Shown here: positions 1 to 8,538 of the stretch, one piece after another
How the letters are laid out: every line of letters starts with the position of its first letter
How positions within the stretch are numbered: position 1 is the stretch's first letter
NCBI RefSeq assembly: GCF_001718315.1
Contig: NZ_CP013363.1
Coordinates: forward strand, 62,001-126,000
Direction of reading: 5' to 3'
DNA from: Burkholderia diffusa
GTDB lineage: Bacteria; Pseudomonadota; Gammaproteobacteria; Burkholderiales; Burkholderiaceae
DNA length: 64,000 nt
Notes under the pieces: model-generated
Seen by the model: only the letters and a program-made list of their open reading frames with translations
Told to the model about the DNA's origin: nothing
The model's database searches: none
Made by a program: the position numbers and the translations under genes

Positions 1-472
1 TGTATCGTGCAAACAGCGCCGTGCGAGCGTCGCCGTCGGCTGCTTGCGCCAGGCGCGACTGTTCGAGTGGCAGAAACAGGCTGACATCGCCGGAACTCGG
101 ATTGAGCGTTCCGGCGAAGGCGACGACGACCAGCGGCCACAATGTGGAGAAGCTCGCGAAGCCGATGCCCGTCGCTGCCATCAGTGCCGCAGCGAGCGTC
201 AGCATGCGCCGCTGCGTGAAGCGGCTCGCGAGCATGCCGATCGCGATCGTCGCGATTGCGGAACCCGCCAGCGTCGTGGTGCCGATCAAGCCGACTTCCA
301 GTTGCGAAAGCCCGAGCGACAGCAGATACGCGGGCAGCAGCACTGCAATGAATCCGTCGCAGAAACCGCGCAGGCCACGGCTCGCGAGGATGAGCCATGC
401 CGTCGTATCCGTGCCCGCCGGCAGTATCCGGCTGGCGAGCGTCGACGCGCACCGGTTTTCAGGTATGAGCAT
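1..472 (-). CDS. MFS transporter, N-terminal part (runs off the window)
   Basis: The minus frame is open from an ATG at 472 to the window edge (about 157 residues). It reads as the first membrane helices of a major facilitator carrier: a stretch ILASRGLRGFCDGF, then hydrophobic segments including LPAYLLSLGLSQLEVG, and the basic loop SRFTQRRM between helices 2 and 3 that is typical of MFS proteins. The gene lies downstream of chrB-chrA in the same direction, so a role linked to chromate or oxyanion resistance is possible but is only inferred from position. The start overlaps the end of a short ChrB-like ORF by 14 bp. No good ribosome binding site precedes 472, so translation may be coupled to that ORF or begin at a later codon. 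Confidence 0.75.
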   Translation of the reverse strand, partial: MLIPENRCASTLASRILPAGTDTTAWLILASRGLRGFCDGFIAVLLPAYLLSLGLSQLEVGLIGTTTLAGSAIATIAIGMLASRFTQRRMLTLAAALMAATGIGFASFSTLWPLVVVAFAGTLNPSSGDVSLFLPLEQSRLAQAADGDARTALFARY

Positions 473-575
473 CATGCCGGCACCACGCGTGATGCGAATC
501 GTCGATGAGTCGCGCAATGGTCCACGGGCATGCGACGCGGTCGACCTTCGGCCGTTCGCGCATAGTCGACTTCAT
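459..575 (-). pseudogene. Truncated ChrB C-terminal-domain ORF
   Basis: A 38-codon ORF starts at an ATG at 575 behind a perfect AGGAGG (582-587). Its product contains RPKVDRVACPWTIARLIDD, the opening signature of the ChrB C-terminal domain (the full-length ChrB of this window has the matching WVDRVASAWLIRRFID). The similarity stops after about 27 residues and the frame closes at 459, inside the start of the MFS gene. The intact domain is normally about 130-150 residues, so this is a decayed or deleted second chromate-resistance ORF whose strong ribosome binding site may now drive the MFS carrier by coupling. It could instead be a short leader peptide; the family match favours a remnant. Confidence 0.6.
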
Positions 576-641
576 GGCACGCCTCCTGTATGCCTGACGA
601 ACCTCGTCCGATGCGTCACGGCCCTCTCCCCGCGGTGCCGC

Positions 642-1820
642 TCAATGATGGAGCAACGGGTAGGCCACCAGTCCGACGAGCGCGGCGGCCGTGACGATAA
701 CCGGCTCCTGCAGCTTCTTGAAACGCCACAGCAGCAGCACGGTACCGACGGCGAGCAGTGCGGTCGGCAGGTCGACGATCGAGCGTTTCGCGATAACGAG
801 GACGGAGCCCGTGATCGCCCCGACGGCTGCGGCGGTGATTCCATTCACGAACGCCTTGACGCCCGGAAGGTGCCCGTACTTCTTCACGTATGGCGCGGGA
901 ATGACAGTGAACAGATAGCAGGGCAGGAACGTGCCGAGCGCCGCGACGCATGCGCCCGGAAAGCCGGCCACGAGGTACCCGATGAAGCCGACGGTGATCA
1001 CGACCGGGCCGGGGGTGATCATCGCGACCGCGACTGCGTCGACGAACTGCTTGTCGTTCAGCCAGTGATGTTCCGTGACGACGCCGCCGTAGAGGAACGG
1101 CACGATCGCGAGCCCGGAGCCGAACACGAATGTGCCTGCCTTCGTGAAGAACGCGCCGATCTGCACGAGCTGCGGCAGATCGATGCCGCTCGCGATTGCG
1201 CCGATTGCCGGCAGGTTGGCGGCGGCAGCGGCATTCAGCCCGCCCCTGTGCAGCCACTTGGGTGGGGCGCGCCACAGCCAGCCGACCAGGCCCGCGACGA
1301 GGAACAGCCATGCGATCTCCGATTCCGTGACGAAGGTCACGGCGGCGAGTGTCACGAAGATCGCCCAGAGCAGCTTGTCGCGGCCGACGGTTTTCGTCGT
1401 GAGCTTGTACGCGCTCATCGCGATGATGCCGACCACCGCGGCGCCGACGCCGTAGAAGACGGCCTGCATCCAGGACAGTCCGCCGAAATGCGCGTATGCG
1501 AACCCGAGGGCGAGCACCATCAGGAACGACGGCAGCACGAACGCGAAGCCGACGAGTGTCGCACCGAGAATGCGGTAGTGAACGAAGCCGAGATAAATCG
1601 CGAGCTGGGCCGCCATCGGCCCCGGTGCGAGCTGGGCGAGCGTGAGCCCTTCCTTGTAGTCGGCTTCAGTGATCCAGCCACGGCGCTCGACCAGGTCGCG
1701 ACGCATGTAGCCGGCGAGCGCAACCGGCCCGCCGAAGCCGAACGTGCCGAGGCGCAACATGTAGGCGACCAGCGCGCCGAGCGAGTAGGTCGGTTCGGTC
1801 GCGGCGATGGCAGTGGTCAT
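642..1820 (-). CDS. chrA: ChrA chromate efflux transporter
   Basis: 392-residue membrane protein of the chromate ion transporter (CHR) family, which exports chromate from the cytoplasm. It has the two-halved CHR layout: an N-terminal half with FGFGGPVALAGYM and APGPMAAQLAIYLGF, and a C-terminal half repeating the pattern with FGSGLAIVPFLYG and TPGPVVITVGFIGYL. About ten hydrophobic segments alternate with short loops. The start chosen is ATG at 1820 because GGAG lies 8 bases upstream and it overlaps the chrB stop as ATGA; an upstream start at 1850 lies inside chrB and has no such site. chrB and chrA are therefore translationally coupled. Length is normal for a two-domain ChrA. Confidence 0.93.
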   Translation of the reverse strand: MTTAIAATEPTYSLGALVAYMLRLGTFGFGGPVALAGYMRRDLVERRGWITEADYKEGLTLAQLAPGPMAAQLAIYLGFVHYRILGATLVGFAFVLPSFLMVLALGFAYAHFGGLSWMQAVFYGVGAAVVGIIAMSAYKLTTKTVGRDKLLWAIFVTLAAVTFVTESEIAWLFLVAGLVGWLWRAPPKWLHRGGLNAAAAANLPAIGAIASGIDLPQLVQIGAFFTKAGTFVFGSGLAIVPFLYGGVVTEHHWLNDKQFVDAVAVAMITPGPVVITVGFIGYLVAGFPGACVAALGTFLPCYLFTVIPAPYVKKYGHLPGVKAFVNGITAAAVGAITGSVLVIAKRSIVDLPTALLAVGTVLLLWRFKKLQEPVIVTAAALVGLVAYPLLHH

Positions 1821-2794
1821 GATCTGGCTCCGGTCTCGTTCTTGCCGCACGACGAGAAATGCGCGTGCAGGGAGTCGAGCACGGCGCTCATCTGCTCGAG
1901 CAATTGATCGTCGTTCTCCGTGCGCTGGCGCGTGCCGGCCATCACGGCCTCGAAGCCGGTCGCCTCGGGTGCCATGGGGCCGCCCACGTCGAGCGCGTGC
2001 ACGATCCCCGCGAGCCGCACGAGCGCAGGATCGTTGTCCAGTCCGAAACTGGCCAACAGCACCTCGAACGTGACGCGTTCGCCGACGTGCGTAAACGTCG
2101 CGCCGTCGAAATCGAAACCCAGTGCGTCAGCCGGACAATCTTCCGGCGATGCGAGCCAGATGAAGCGGGCGCGTGCGTCGATGAAGCGGCGGATCAGCCA
2201 TGCGCTCGCGACACGATCGACCCAGAGGCGCCGACGCGTGGCCCAGGTGCGTCCCTGGTACTCGCCCATGACGAGCGGCCGGACAGGGCGATCCGCGGCA
2301 TGCGGTTCGCCCGGCGACAGCACGGTATCGACCAACGCGACGAAATCCTGCAGCCCGGCTTCGGCGCGCGTCGCCGCGTCGTCCGGGAAGTAGTCGATTG
2401 CTCGGATGCTGTCGAAGTCCTTGCGCACGCGTCGCAGCAAGCGCGTGAGTTCCGTGGCGGACTGTCCGGCGAGCGTCTTGCGGGCGCTCGCGAGTGTCTG
2501 GAGGAAGACGGTGTAGTCGTCTCCTCGATCGAAAAGCGTTCGGAATTCCAGCTCCTGTGACGCGTCGAGACTCGGCGCGCGCAGCAGATGCGCGCTGCCG
2601 CCGCTTTCGGCAATCGCGTCCGCAAGTTCGCGCAGCGCCCGTTCGTGCTCTTCCGAGTGCGGCAGCAGATAGACGCCGTCGCGCAACACCGCGCAACCCC
2701 TGGCCTTGAGCGCGCGCCAGAACCGCATGCGCGCCGTCGCGTTCTGCGTGGGAAGGGTCAGTACGAGGAACGACCATGTCGTGAGCATATTCAT
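1817..2794 (-). CDS. chrB: ChrB chromate resistance regulator
   Basis: About 325 residues with the two parts of ChrB: an N-terminal region (LPTQNATARMRFWRALKARG, then GVYLLP) and a C-terminal chromate-resistance domain beginning WVDRVASAWLIRRFID and continuing with DGATFTHVGERVTFEVL. ChrB proteins act as chromate-sensing regulators of chrA; that role is known for the family and inferred here. It is the first gene of the chrBA operon, stop overlapping chrA by 4 bp. Two ATGs (2794 and 2788) and a TTG (2812) are possible starts; none has a strong ribosome binding site. I prefer 2794 or 2788, which give the usual short hydrophobic N-terminus. Confidence 0.88.
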   Translation of the reverse strand: MNMLTTWSFLVLTLPTQNATARMRFWRALKARGCAVLRDGVYLLPHSEEHERALRELADAIAESGGSAHLLRAPSLDASQELEFRTLFDRGDDYTVFLQTLASARKTLAGQSATELTRLLRRVRKDFDSIRAIDYFPDDAATRAEAGLQDFVALVDTVLSPGEPHAADRPVRPLVMGEYQGRTWATRRRLWVDRVASAWLIRRFIDARARFIWLASPEDCPADALGFDFDGATFTHVGERVTFEVLLASFGLDNDPALVRLAGIVHALDVGGPMAPEATGFEAVMAGTRQRTENDDQLLEQMSAVLDSLHAHFSSCGKNETGARS

Positions 2795-2888
2795 GTAGAG
2801 AATGCTACTCAATAGTCACAAACTCTACAAGAAAACCCCGGCGACGGCTGGCATGGCTTGGCGGCAGGCGATCCGGTGTGTCGAAAAC

Positions 2889-2905
2889 ATACCCCTCCCC
2901 CCTAT
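2889..2905. promoter_or_regulatory. C-tract operator candidate (upstream copy)
   Basis: ATACCCCTCCCCCCTAT: a run of C flanked by ATA and TAT. RcnR/DmeR repressors bind G/C tracts bordered by short AT inverted repeats. This copy lies 52 bp upstream of the dmeR start and one C-tract away from the better site at 2924-2944. Confidence 0.45.
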
Positions 2906-2923
2906 CCGGAGATGCAATTTGAG

Positions 2924-2944
2924 ATATAGTCCCCCCCGGTATAT
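2924..2944. promoter_or_regulatory. DmeR/RcnR-type operator in front of dmeR-dmeF
   Basis: The sequence ATATAGT, then CCCCCCCGG, then TATAT forms a C7 tract bracketed by an ATATA/TATAT inverted repeat, the architecture known for RcnR and DmeR operators. It ends 12 bp before the dmeR start codon, so a bound repressor would block transcription of dmeR-dmeF. Assignment is by resemblance; no binding data are available here. Confidence 0.65.
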
Positions 2945-2956
2945 GAAAGGACCACC

Positions 2957-3229
2957 ATGAGCCACACCATCAAGGACAAGCAGAAGCTGCTGAACCGTGT
3001 CCGCCGCATCAAGGGACAGGTCGAAGCGATCGAACGCGCGCTGGAGGACGAGCGCGGTTGCAACGAAATCCTCCGTCTCATCACGAGCGGCCGCGGCGCG
3101 ATGAACGGCCTGCTCGCGGTCGTGCTCGAGGATCACATCCGCAGCCATCTGGTCGATGCCGAGGGGCACGACGACGAAGGCAGCGCGACCGAGCAACTGA
3201 TCGAAGTCGTTCACAGTTACTTCAAGTAA
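2957..3229 (+). CDS. dmeR: RcnR/DmeR-type Ni/Co-responsive repressor
   Basis: 90-residue all-helical protein of the CsoR/RcnR/FrmR family (DUF156). The metal-binding positions of the nickel/cobalt sensor RcnR are all present at the same numbers: His3, Cys35, His60 and His64. This separates it from copper-sensing CsoR (Cys-His-Cys) and from formaldehyde-sensing FrmR. The ATG at 2957 has AAAGGA 7 bases upstream. The next gene, 11 bp away, encodes a DmeF exporter, so the pair matches dmeRF of rhizobia: apo-repressor on the C-tract operators, released by Ni(II) or Co(II). Confidence 0.88.
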   Translation: MSHTIKDKQKLLNRVRRIKGQVEAIERALEDERGCNEILRLITSGRGAMNGLLAVVLEDHIRSHLVDAEGHDDEGSATEQLIEVVHSYFK

Positions 3230-3240
3230 GCGGAGGCGAA

Positions 3241-4542
3241 ATGAGCAATTTCAGCGATGAGGCCTTCGGCGCGGGGCACGACCACATCTTTCTCGGCGCG
3301 GCGCACGAGCAGAACGAACGCAGGACCTGGATGGTCATCGCGCTGTGCGCGGCGATGATGGTGGCCGAGATCGTCGGCGGGTCGCTTTTCGGCTCGCTGG
3401 CGCTGATCGCGGACGGCCTGCACATGTCGACGCATGCGGGCGCGATGCTGATCGCCGCGTTTGCCTACACCTATGCGCGCAAGCATGCGAACGATCCGCG
3501 CTTCGTGTTCGGCACGGGCAAGCTGGGCGATCTCGCGGGTTTCACGAGCGCGATCGTGCTCGCGATGATTGCGCTGCTGATCGGGTACGAGGCGATCGCG
3601 CGCTTGCTCGCGCCGGTCCCGATCCATTTCGGCGAGGCGATTCCGATCGCGGTTGCCGGCTTGCTCGTCAACATCGCGAGCGTCTGGCTGCTGAGCGGCG
3701 ACCATCATGGCCATAGTCACGGCCATGGCCATCATCACGGGCACGGTCATGGGGATCACGACGATCACGCGCACGACCACGCGCACGACCACGCAGAGGA
3801 AGCGCACCGGATCTTCGACCAGCAGGGCGTATTCGCCGTGTCGGTGTTCGAAGAGGGCGTCCCGCCGGTTTTCCGCGTTGCGCCCGCGACCCACGAGACG
3901 GAGCGCGTCGATGCGAGCGCCGTGTCGGTGACGACGATCCGCCCGGACGGCACGCGTCAGGTGTTCGCGATGCAAAGCCGCGATGGCTGTCTGGAGTCGA
4001 CCGAAGCCATTCCCGAACCGCATGAATTCAAGGCGATCGTCCGCCTGAACGGCCGTGCACATGAACTGGCGTTCGAGGAGCACGATCATGGCGCATCCGC
4101 GGCGGCGGCGCGCGATCACAACATCCGCTCCGCTTACATCCACGTGATCGCCGATGCGGCGGTCTCCGTCCTGACGATCGTCGGGCTGCTGCTCGCGCGT
4201 GCGTTCGGCTGGGTCTGGATGGATCCGCTTGCCGGCATCATTGGCGCGCTGGTGATCGCGAACTGGTCGTACGGCCTGATGCGCGACACGGGCGCCATCC
4301 TGCTCGACATGAGCTCGGATCGCCGTCTGACGGACAACGTGCGCGGCGCGATCGAAGGCATTGGCGACCGGGTCGGCGACCTGCATGTGTGGCGGCTCGG
4401 GCCGGGGCATATGAGTGCGGTGGTGTCGGTGACGACGACCGATCCGGACCGGGATGCGCGCTTCTATCACGGCGTGCTGCGGCGATTCAGGAACCTGTCG
4501 CATGTCACCGTCGAAGTCGTGCCCGCGACGCGAGGGCGATGA
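3241..4542 (+). CDS. dmeF: DmeF cation diffusion facilitator (Co/Ni exporter)
   Basis: 433-residue CDF inner-membrane antiporter. Membrane segment 2 carries the metal site as His61-MST-His65 (HMSTH) instead of the HMLTD of zinc CDFs; this His-for-Asp change is characteristic of the DmeF group, which exports cobalt and nickel. A very His-rich loop at about residues 155-190 follows helix 4. Between that loop and helix 5 (SAYIHVIADAAVSVL, second half of the site) lies an extra segment of about 95 residues, apparently beta-rich (FAVSVFEEGVPPVFRV, then KAIVRLNGRAHELAF). The start at ATG 3241 has GGAGG 6-10 bases upstream; the frame is open further upstream but that part overlaps dmeR. The stop overlaps the next gene as ATGA. 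Confidence 0.9.
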   Translation: MSNFSDEAFGAGHDHIFLGAAHEQNERRTWMVIALCAAMMVAEIVGGSLFGSLALIADGLHMSTHAGAMLIAAFAYTYARKHANDPRFVFGTGKLGDLAGFTSAIVLAMIALLIGYEAIARLLAPVPIHFGEAIPIAVAGLLVNIASVWLLSGDHHGHSHGHGHHHGHGHGDHDDHAHDHAHDHAEEAHRIFDQQGVFAVSVFEEGVPPVFRVAPATHETERVDASAVSVTTIRPDGTRQVFAMQSRDGCLESTEAIPEPHEFKAIVRLNGRAHELAFEEHDHGASAAAARDHNIRSAYIHVIADAAVSVLTIVGLLLARAFGWVWMDPLAGIIGALVIANWSYGLMRDTGAILLDMSSDRRLTDNVRGAIEGIGDRVGDLHVWRLGPGHMSAVVSVTTTDPDRDARFYHGVLRRFRNLSHVTVEVVPATRGR

Positions 4543-4730
4543 GCATGGCGGTCAAGTCCCCTTGCGTCGACGTGTGCTCGTTCGACGGCCGCACCGGCTA
4601 CTGTGTCGCATGCCTGCGAACGCGCGACGAAGCGCGCGGCTGGAAGAAGATGACGGATCACCGGCGTCATCAGATCGTGAACGACCGCGCACGGCGGCAT
4701 GCGAAACTGACGCGGGAAACAACCGACTGA
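4539..4730 (+). CDS. DUF1289 small cysteine-rich protein
   Basis: 63 residues. The pattern SPCVDVCSFDGRTGYCVAC followed by LRTRDE is the DUF1289 signature: four cysteines spaced C-x3-C-x8-C-x2-C, likely a metal or Fe-S knuckle. The ATG lies in an ATGA overlap with the dmeF stop, so it is translated as part of the dmeRF operon. The function of DUF1289 is not established. Its place behind a Co/Ni exporter suggests, but does not show, a role in metal homeostasis. Confidence 0.8.
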   Translation: MSMAVKSPCVDVCSFDGRTGYCVACLRTRDEARGWKKMTDHRRHQIVNDRARRHAKLTRETTD

Positions 4731-4737
4731 ACCGACC

Positions 4738-5943
4738 ATGAGCGCGCCGTCACCGATTGCCCGAAAGCCTGCGATTCCACGGACCGTGTGGGCCCTGGGG
4801 CTCGTGAGCCTCTTCATGGACCTGTCGTCCGAGTTGATCCATGCGCTGTTGCCGATCTATCTGGTGTCGACGATGGGCATGAGCGTCGCCGCGCTCGGCG
4901 TTCTCGAGGGGGCGGCCGAAGCGACGGCGATGATCGTCAAGGTGTTCTCCGGTGCGATCAGCGACTGGCTCGGGCGCCGCAAGGGGCTGCTGCTGGTCGG
5001 CTATGGGCTCGCGGCGTTGACCAAACCATTGTTTCCGCTGGCGTCGACGCCGGCCGTCGTCGTGACGGCCCGTCTGCTCGACCGTGTCGGCAAGGGGATT
5101 CGCGGCGCGCCGCGCGACGCGCTGGTGGCCGACGTCGCGCCGCCCGAAATCCGCGGCGCGTGCTTCGGCCTGCGTCAGTCGATGGATACCGTGGGCGCCA
5201 TTCTCGGCCCGATGCTCGCGATCGTGCTGATGCTGTGGTTCGGCGATCGCATTCGCACCGTGCTGTGGTTTGCCGTGGTGCCGGCCTTCGTCGCGATCGC
5301 ATTGATCGTGTTCGGCGTACGGGAGCCCGAGCAGTCGAAACCGGACCGGCATTTTCGCTCGCCGCTGCGCTGGAGCGCCCTGCGCGAGTTTCCCCGCAGC
5401 TACTGGTTCGTCGTCGCGGCCGGCGCGACGTTTACGCTCGCGCGTTTCAGCGAGGCGTTCCTGGTGCTGCGTGCGCAGCAGACGGGGCTCGACGCGGCAT
5501 GGATTCCTGCCGTGATGGTCGCGATGAGCGTCACCTATTCGCTGTCGGCGTGGCCGGTCGGCATCCTGTCGGACCGGCTCGATCGCCGCGTCCTGCTCGC
5601 GGCCGGCATGGTGTTGCTGATCGCGGCCGACCTGCTGCTCGGCATGGGCACGTCAACGATCTCGATGTTCGCCGGCGTGGCCGTGTGGGGCCTGCACATG
5701 GGTTTCACGCAGGGCATCCTCGCCGCGATGGTATCGGAAACGGCGCCGGCCGCGCTGCGCGGCACCGCGTTCGGCATGTTCAACCTGGTGAGCGGCATCT
5801 GCATGCTGCTCGCGAGCAGCATCGCCGGCGCGCTGTGGACGCGTTTCGGCGCGTCGACTACCTTTCTCGCCGGCGCGGCGCTGGTCGTGGTGCCGCTGTG
5901 CCTGTGTCGGTTCATGCCGCGACCCGGCACGTCGCACGCGTGA
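4738..5943 (+). CDS. MFS transporter, last gene of the dmeRF operon
   Basis: 401-residue carrier with 12 predicted membrane helices. It has the loop 2-3 motif WLGRRKGLL after GAISD, and the central motif DRVGKGIRGAPRDALVADV typical of a group of putative efflux MFS proteins. It starts 7 bp after the DUF1289 gene, so it probably shares the metal-responsive promoter. Substrate is unknown; a second efflux route for metal or metal chelates is an inference from the operon only. Confidence 0.85.
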   Translation: MSAPSPIARKPAIPRTVWALGLVSLFMDLSSELIHALLPIYLVSTMGMSVAALGVLEGAAEATAMIVKVFSGAISDWLGRRKGLLLVGYGLAALTKPLFPLASTPAVVVTARLLDRVGKGIRGAPRDALVADVAPPEIRGACFGLRQSMDTVGAILGPMLAIVLMLWFGDRIRTVLWFAVVPAFVAIALIVFGVREPEQSKPDRHFRSPLRWSALREFPRSYWFVVAAGATFTLARFSEAFLVLRAQQTGLDAAWIPAVMVAMSVTYSLSAWPVGILSDRLDRRVLLAAGMVLLIAADLLLGMGTSTISMFAGVAVWGLHMGFTQGILAAMVSETAPAALRGTAFGMFNLVSGICMLLASSIAGALWTRFGASTTFLAGAALVVVPLCLCRFMPRPGTSHA

Positions 5944-6335
5944 CGCGCCGCTTCCGGATTTGAAAACGGGGCCGGCGTTTGCGATAGAACGCGCCGCCCT
6001 GTTCGCCTCGTCATCGCGTCATTCACATCGTCATTCTCAATACGCCGCATTCGAACCCTGGCGATATTTTCCCCATCGAAAACCGTGCTTGCCGCGCGAG
6101 CGCGTAAGTGGTCGTTCACTCTCGCGCAGTCACACGCCCCGCGTGCGCGAGCAGCTCGCAATTTCTTTCGATTTATATGACGTTATTCTCGGCATTGCCG
6201 ATTATCGAATGCATGCGCGATGTAATACCGACTGCACCGGGGTGAGTGAGCGGAAGTATTTACGCATTGTCGATTTTTCAAATCATCCGGTTGCCCCTCA
6301 TGTGAATGACTCCACCATTCAGGAGAGCATCAGCC
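5944..6335 (+). other. Intergenic region upstream of the exported propeller gene
   Basis: About 390 bp without a convincing gene. The second half (about 6150-6300) is clearly richer in A/T than its surroundings and probably holds the promoter of the gene at 6336, but I cannot pick a confident -35/-10 pair. AGGAG at 6321 is the ribosome binding site of that gene. Confidence 0.5.
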
Positions 6336-8270
6336 ATGGTCGCCAGAAAACCGATTCAGGCCGTGCTGCTCGCCGGCGCGATCGCTGTGACCGCGCCGGC
6401 CGGAAACGCGGGTAATACCACCGACTGGATCGCGAATACCTACGGCACGCTCGCCGCGCACGTCGGCAGCGTCGCGCGCTCGATGTGGGTCGCGCCCGAA
6501 GGCGTGATCTACACCGCGTCGATGTGGGACGAGGATGAGGGCGGCGTCGCGATCTACCAGAACGGCAAGAGCGCCGGCTCGATCGGCGCGCATTCCGAGT
6601 TTCAGGGCAGTGCGATCACGGGCAACGCGACGTCGTTGTTCGTCGCACTGCAGCCCGGCAACGGATACGGTAGCGGCGCGGTCGGGCGCTACAACCGCGC
6701 CACGCGGTTCCGCGACAAGCTCATTCAGGTCACCGCGGCGACCAACCAGCCGCGCATCGACGTCGTCACCGGGCTCGCGACGGCCGGCTCGCTGCTCTAT
6801 GCGAGCGATTTTCAGGGCAATCGCGTGCGGGTTTTCACGACCGACGGCGTGTGGCAGCGCGACATCGGCGTGTCGGCACCCGGCGCGCTCGCGCTCGACG
6901 GTGCGGGAAACATCTGGGTCGCGCAGAAGAGCGCGGGTTCGGTCGTCGAATTCAGTGCGGCCGGCGCGCTGCTGAACAGGATCCGGCTGGCTGCCGGGTC
7001 GCGGCCGTCGGCGCTCTATTTCGATGCGGCGGCGGGGCAGCTGATGGTCGGCGACGAAGGCCCGGACATGAACATCAAGCGCTATTCCGTCTCGGGCCGG
7101 CCCGCGCTGGCCGGTACGTTCGGCGTGTCCGGCGGCTATCTCGACACCATGACGGGCATCAAGGGGCAGGTCGGCGCGAAGCGCTTCACGCGCATCGTCG
7201 GCATCGGCAAGGACACGGCCGGCAACCTGTATGTGCTCAACAACCCATGGGGCGGCAGTTGGGATCTCGGCCGCAACGGCGCGACCGACATTCACGCGTA
7301 CAGCAGCACCGGCAGCCTGCGGTGGACGCTGCAGTCGCTCAACTTCGAAGGCATCGCCGCGCCGGATCCGGTCACCGACGGCGCGATGTTCTACAGCGGC
7401 ACGCATGTCTACAGCGGCACCGCGGGCGGCACGTTCGTCGCGAATACCGTCGATCCGTTCACGTATCCGTCGGACCCGCGCATCAACATGAGCGACACCC
7501 AGCGCGACGAGCACTTCGGGCTGCTGACATCCGTTGGTGCGAATCGGATTCTCGTTGCTGCGGGACAGAATCCGCCGGTCTACTACTTCTTCCATTTCAA
7601 CGCGGCCAACGGCTACGTCGCGATTCCCGACGGATCGATCCCCGGCCCCGCGTTCAACACGACCCGGCGCGTGTCGGCCGGCTTCAGCCTCGACGGCAAG
7701 GGCGGCGTCTGGGCCGGCCTCGACAAGACCGGCGCCATTTACCACTACCCGCTGACCGGGTTCGACGCGAGCGGCAAGCCGTCGTGGGGGCCGGGTGTGC
7801 CGACGCCGGTGCCGGCCAGCATCCAGCCGCTGACGCGCATCGTCTATCTCGCCGACAGCGACACGATGGTGCTCGCGCAGGGTGTGGTCGGGAGTACCGA
7901 CTGGACGTCGATCGGCACGCGCATCGAGGTGTATCACGGCTGGAGCGCCGGCAACACGACGAAGCCGAACCCGGTGATCACGTTGCCGCATGGCGGCGCG
8001 AAGTCGATCGACGCGGCCGGCAATCACCTGTTCGTCGGCTACTGGTTCAGCAGCAGCGGGCCGCTGTGGCCGAACATCGACGCGTTCAACCTCGACACCG
8101 GCAATCTCGACACGACGCTCGTCAACGCGAGCCCCGCGACCGTGGATACCAGCAGCGCGATCGATGCGATGTACAGCGTACGCGCGTATCGCCGCTCGAA
8201 CGGCGAATACGTGGTGACGAAGAACAACGTGAAGGGAAACAGCATCACGGTTTATCGGTGGACGCCGTGA
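6336..8270 (+). CDS. Exported NHL/SMP-30-like beta-propeller protein
   Basis: 644 residues from ATG 6336 (AGGAG 11 bases upstream). The first 25 residues (MVARKPIQAVLLAGAIAVTA and on to NAGN) form a signal peptide, so the protein is periplasmic or secreted. The body is built of repeated blades such as GALALDGAGNIWVAQKSAG and LYASDFQGNRVRVF, the pattern of NHL or SMP-30 type propellers. No catalytic motif is evident. The next gene, 268 bp downstream in the same direction, encodes another exported propeller protein; the two may act together, but no pathway can be named. Function unknown. Confidence 0.8.
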   Translation: MVARKPIQAVLLAGAIAVTAPAGNAGNTTDWIANTYGTLAAHVGSVARSMWVAPEGVIYTASMWDEDEGGVAIYQNGKSAGSIGAHSEFQGSAITGNATSLFVALQPGNGYGSGAVGRYNRATRFRDKLIQVTAATNQPRIDVVTGLATAGSLLYASDFQGNRVRVFTTDGVWQRDIGVSAPGALALDGAGNIWVAQKSAGSVVEFSAAGALLNRIRLAAGSRPSALYFDAAAGQLMVGDEGPDMNIKRYSVSGRPALAGTFGVSGGYLDTMTGIKGQVGAKRFTRIVGIGKDTAGNLYVLNNPWGGSWDLGRNGATDIHAYSSTGSLRWTLQSLNFEGIAAPDPVTDGAMFYSGTHVYSGTAGGTFVANTVDPFTYPSDPRINMSDTQRDEHFGLLTSVGANRILVAAGQNPPVYYFFHFNAANGYVAIPDGSIPGPAFNTTRRVSAGFSLDGKGGVWAGLDKTGAIYHYPLTGFDASGKPSWGPGVPTPVPASIQPLTRIVYLADSDTMVLAQGVVGSTDWTSIGTRIEVYHGWSAGNTTKPNPVITLPHGGAKSIDAAGNHLFVGYWFSSSGPLWPNIDAFNLDTGNLDTTLVNASPATVDTSSAIDAMYSVRAYRRSNGEYVVTKNNVKGNSITVYRWTP

Positions 8271-8290
8271 CGGCGACGCGTCGAATGTGA

Positions 8291-8316
8291 CGATGACACC
8301 ACGATGGCTGTCATCG
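8291..8316 (+). terminator. Stem-loop after the propeller gene (possible terminator or processing hairpin)
   Basis: CGATGACA and TGTCATCG form a perfect 8-bp stem around a 10-base loop that can extend the stem (CCA/TGG). It lies 20 bp after the stop at 8270. No T-run follows, so rho-independent termination is doubtful; transcript protection between the two propeller genes is equally possible. Confidence 0.35.
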
Positions 8317-8538
8317 AAACGCCTTTGCTGTAACGATGTGTAATAGACCGGCGCGCAACGCAGCCGGTCATCCGCTTGACATTGGGCGGAGATGTAATGC
8401 CGGCACGTCGGCGATCGCCGACGCAACGCACTCGATCGATTGGCACAGGCCCTCGCCACCGCGCGATACGGGCAGACGAGGCCAGGATCATGCCGGACAC
8501 GTCAGACGGTAATCGCCCCACAGGTACAGAGGATTCCT

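Noticed and set aside
21-1907. Plus-strand frame of 628 codons across the chromate genes
   Set aside because: It is the antisense shadow of chrA and the neighbouring ORFs: very Arg/Asp-rich with no domain, as expected opposite GC-rich genes.
6330-8459. Minus-strand frame of about 709 codons opposite the first propeller gene
   Set aside because: Composition is that of an antisense shadow (His/Arg/Asp/Val), and the plus strand has a signal peptide, ribosome binding site and recognisable blades.
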